Source: Variovorax sp. PMC12 (lineage in GTDB: Bacteria; Pseudomonadota; Gammaproteobacteria; Burkholderiales; Burkholderiaceae_C). From it: a DNA stretch of 64,000 bases. Positions 62,523 to 64,000 of this stretch are shown here, one piece after another (positions within the stretch are counted from its first letter, which is position 1; each line of letters opens with the position of its first letter). The stretch spans positions 5,325,501 to 5,389,500 of the forward strand of contig NZ_CP027773.1 in the NCBI RefSeq assembly GCF_003019815.1, in the 5' to 3' direction. Below the pieces are notes generated by a model that searched no databases, was not told where the DNA came from, and saw nothing but the letters and a program-made list of their open reading frames with translations. The position numbers and the translations under genes were made by a program.

Positions 62523-64000
62523 ATGAACAGGCATCTTCACCGGATCATCTTCAACGCCGCGCGCGGCATGCGCATGGTGGTTCAGGAAACGGCCACCAGC
62601 ATCGGCAAGGGTGCCTCCAAAGGCACCGTGGCTGCAGTCGCGCTCTTCGGCCTGTTGCTCGCAGGCGCCGTTCGGGCGCAGATCGTCGGGGCGCCCAACG
62701 TCCCCGGGCATCTTCGGCCGACCGTGCTCGTCGCGCCCAACGGCGTGCCGCTGGTCAACATCCAGACGCCCTCGGCCGCGGGCGTGAGCCGCAACGTCTA
62801 CAACCAGTTCGACGTGATGCGCAACGGCGCCATCCTGAACAACAGCCGGGTGAACGTGCAGACGCAGCTCGGTGGCTTCGTCCAAGGCAACCCGTGGCTC
62901 GCGAGAGGTCCGGCGCGCGTCATCCTCAACGAGATCAATGGCGGCAACCCGACGCAGTTGCGTGGCCACGTCGAGGTGGGCGGGCAGCGCGCGGAGGTGA
63001 TCATCGCCAATCCGGCGGGCATCTCCGTGGATGGCGGCGGCTTCATCAACGCATCGCGCGCGACCCTGACCACCGGCGTGCCGCAGTTCAGTGCGCTGGG
63101 CGGGCTCGACGGGTTTCTCGTGCGCGATGGCATGGTGAGCGTCGAAGGCGCCGGGCTCGACGCCGGCAAGACGGACTACGCGGCGATCCTTGCGCGGGCC
63201 GTGCAGGTCAATGCGGGCATCTGGGCGAACGAGCTCCAGGTGGTCGCTGGCGCCAACCAGGTCAGCGCCGATCACGGCAGCGCTGCGCCCATCGCGGGCA
63301 ACGGGCCTGCGCCTGCCTTTGCGCTCGACGTTGCCGCGCTGGGCGGTATGTATGCCCGGAAGATCACGCTCATCGGCACCGAGACGGGACTTGGTGTGCG
63401 CAACGCGGGCAACGTCGGCGCGGGTGCGGGCGGCCTTGTCGTGACGGCGCAGGGGCGACTGGAAAACACCGGGACGCTCGAAGGCGCGCGGGTTCAACTC
63501 ACCAGCGGCGCGGACATCGACAACCGCGGCGGCACCGTCCGGCAGACGAGCATGGCCGGCCTCACGATTGATTCGCCGGTGCTCAGCAATACGAATGGGG
63601 GCGTGATCGGCGCGGAGCCTTTTGCGCCGGCAGCGGGTGAGGGCGGCGCGTCCTCCGCCCTCGCCGGGGCACCTGGCGCCATCACCGCCGCGGGCACGGT
63701 CCGGAACGACGGCGGCCGCATCTACGCCGGCGGCCCTATCGCGCTCAAGACGCCGCAGATCGACAACACGGGAGGCACTCTCAGCGTGGCGACCATGGCC
63801 GTGACCGGTGCCAGGTTCAGCAACGCGGGTGGCACGCTCGACGTCAGCCAAAGCTTCAGCGCGAACGTCGGCCAGTTCGACAACACAGGCGGCAAGCTCA
63901 ATGCGGGCAGCCTGCAGATCTCCACCAGCGGCGACCTGATCAATGTGGGCGGCACGCTCACCAGCGCCGGCGATGCGAGCCTCGCCGCCGGCGGCCGGGC
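62523..64000 (+). CDS. TpsA exoprotein (filamentous haemagglutinin-type), N-terminal part, truncated by window end
   Basis: The frame stays open from the ATG at 62523 to the window end, giving at least 492 residues. The N-terminus is an extended signal peptide (MNRHLHRIIFNAARGMRMVV, the ESPR pattern), then a hydrophobic core (VAAVALFGLLLAGAVRAQ). The TPS secretion domain follows with NEINGGNPTQLRGH, IIANPAGISVDGGGFINASRATLTTG (variants of the NPNGI type motifs) and a right-handed beta-helix repeat region with recurring DNTGG and NAGGTL motifs. The 3' part will decide whether it is an adhesin, haemolysin or contact-dependent inhibition toxin. Confidence 0.93.
   Translation, partial: MNRHLHRIIFNAARGMRMVVQETATSIGKGASKGTVAAVALFGLLLAGAVRAQIVGAPNVPGHLRPTVLVAPNGVPLVNIQTPSAAGVSRNVYNQFDVMRNGAILNNSRVNVQTQLGGFVQGNPWLARGPARVILNEINGGNPTQLRGHVEVGGQRAEVIIANPAGISVDGGGFINASRATLTTGVPQFSALGGLDGFLVRDGMVSVEGAGLDAGKTDYAAILARAVQVNAGIWANELQVVAGANQVSADHGSAAPIAGNGPAPAFALDVAALGGMYARKITLIGTETGLGVRNAGNVGAGAGGLVVTAQGRLENTGTLEGARVQLTSGADIDNRGGTVRQTSMAGLTIDSPVLSNTNGGVIGAEPFAPAAGEGGASSALAGAPGAITAAGTVRNDGGRIYAGGPIALKTPQIDNTGGTLSVATMAVTGARFSNAGGTLDVSQSFSANVGQFDNTGGKLNAGSLQISTSGDLINVGGTLTSAGDASLAAGGR

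Overview
The window is 64 kb of high-GC chromosomal DNA, very probably from a Comamonadaceae betaproteobacterium close to Variovorax or Acidovorax. The grounds are the codon use, the gene content and order, and betaproteobacterial families such as DUF3460, FmdB-DUF502-aspS-nudB and a ubiE/ubiJ/ubiB run. Genes are packed almost edge to edge, often with ATGA overlaps. No rRNA or tRNA gene was seen and no gap exceeds 300 bp. The largest gaps (17709-17902, 20424-20659, 39532-39734, 40401-40600, 59514-59743) hold hairpins, divergent promoter regions or short repeats.

Region by region. 1-7.5 kb: the 3' end of a large Fe-S/flavin oxidoreductase, HIT and DUF971 genes, then a ubiquinone-biosynthesis block (ubiE, a Tim44-like gene, ubiJ, ubiB) and a sodium:solute symporter. 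7.5-14.6 kb: FmdB-type zinc ribbon, DUF502, aspS, nudB, an EEP-family hydrolase, folE, a short BLUF blue-light receptor, a DMT transporter and DUF429. 14.7-20.4 kb: a stress-type cluster (CsbD, BON lipoprotein, ferritin-like protein, DUF1469, DUF883, DUF1328) next to a CHASE3 histidine kinase, a NarL-type regulator and a stand-alone receiver. 20.6-30.2 kb: AsmA, moeB, an S41 protease, gpmA, rhodanese, grxC, secB, gpsA, nadC, nadA. 30.2-35.7 kb: a palindromic repeat, then queD, queE, panC, nadB, scpA, DUF3460 and a lipoprotein. The NAD pathway genes nadA, nadB and nadC therefore lie within 6 kb. 35.7-39.5 kb: a SulP transporter and metG.

39.7-48.8 kb is an accessory block lying between metG and apbC, which are adjacent divergent neighbours in E. 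coli. It holds a secreted protein, an isocitrate/isopropylmalate dehydrogenase, yceH, small membrane proteins, an AsnC-type regulator diverging from an M20 hydrolase and a diaminopropionate-lyase-like gene, DUF4337 and a patatin.

48.9-59.5 kb is a formate/molybdenum locus: apbC, a LysR regulator, an OFA-family transporter, a one-domain ModE, modB-modA-modC, an FdhF/YdeP-type molybdoenzyme, a small winged-helix protein and fdhD. Two kinds of regulatory DNA tie it together. A sequence matching TATAT-N7-TAYAT (Mo-box) lies upstream of modB. A 45-bp element is shared by the promoter regions of the transporter and the molybdoenzyme.

59.6-64 kb is a two-partner secretion locus: 11-bp tandem repeats, a TpsB/FhaC transporter, an unusual lipoprotein gene, and the start of a TpsA exoprotein with an extended signal peptide that runs off the window. 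All functions are inferred from sequence motifs and order; no database search was possible.
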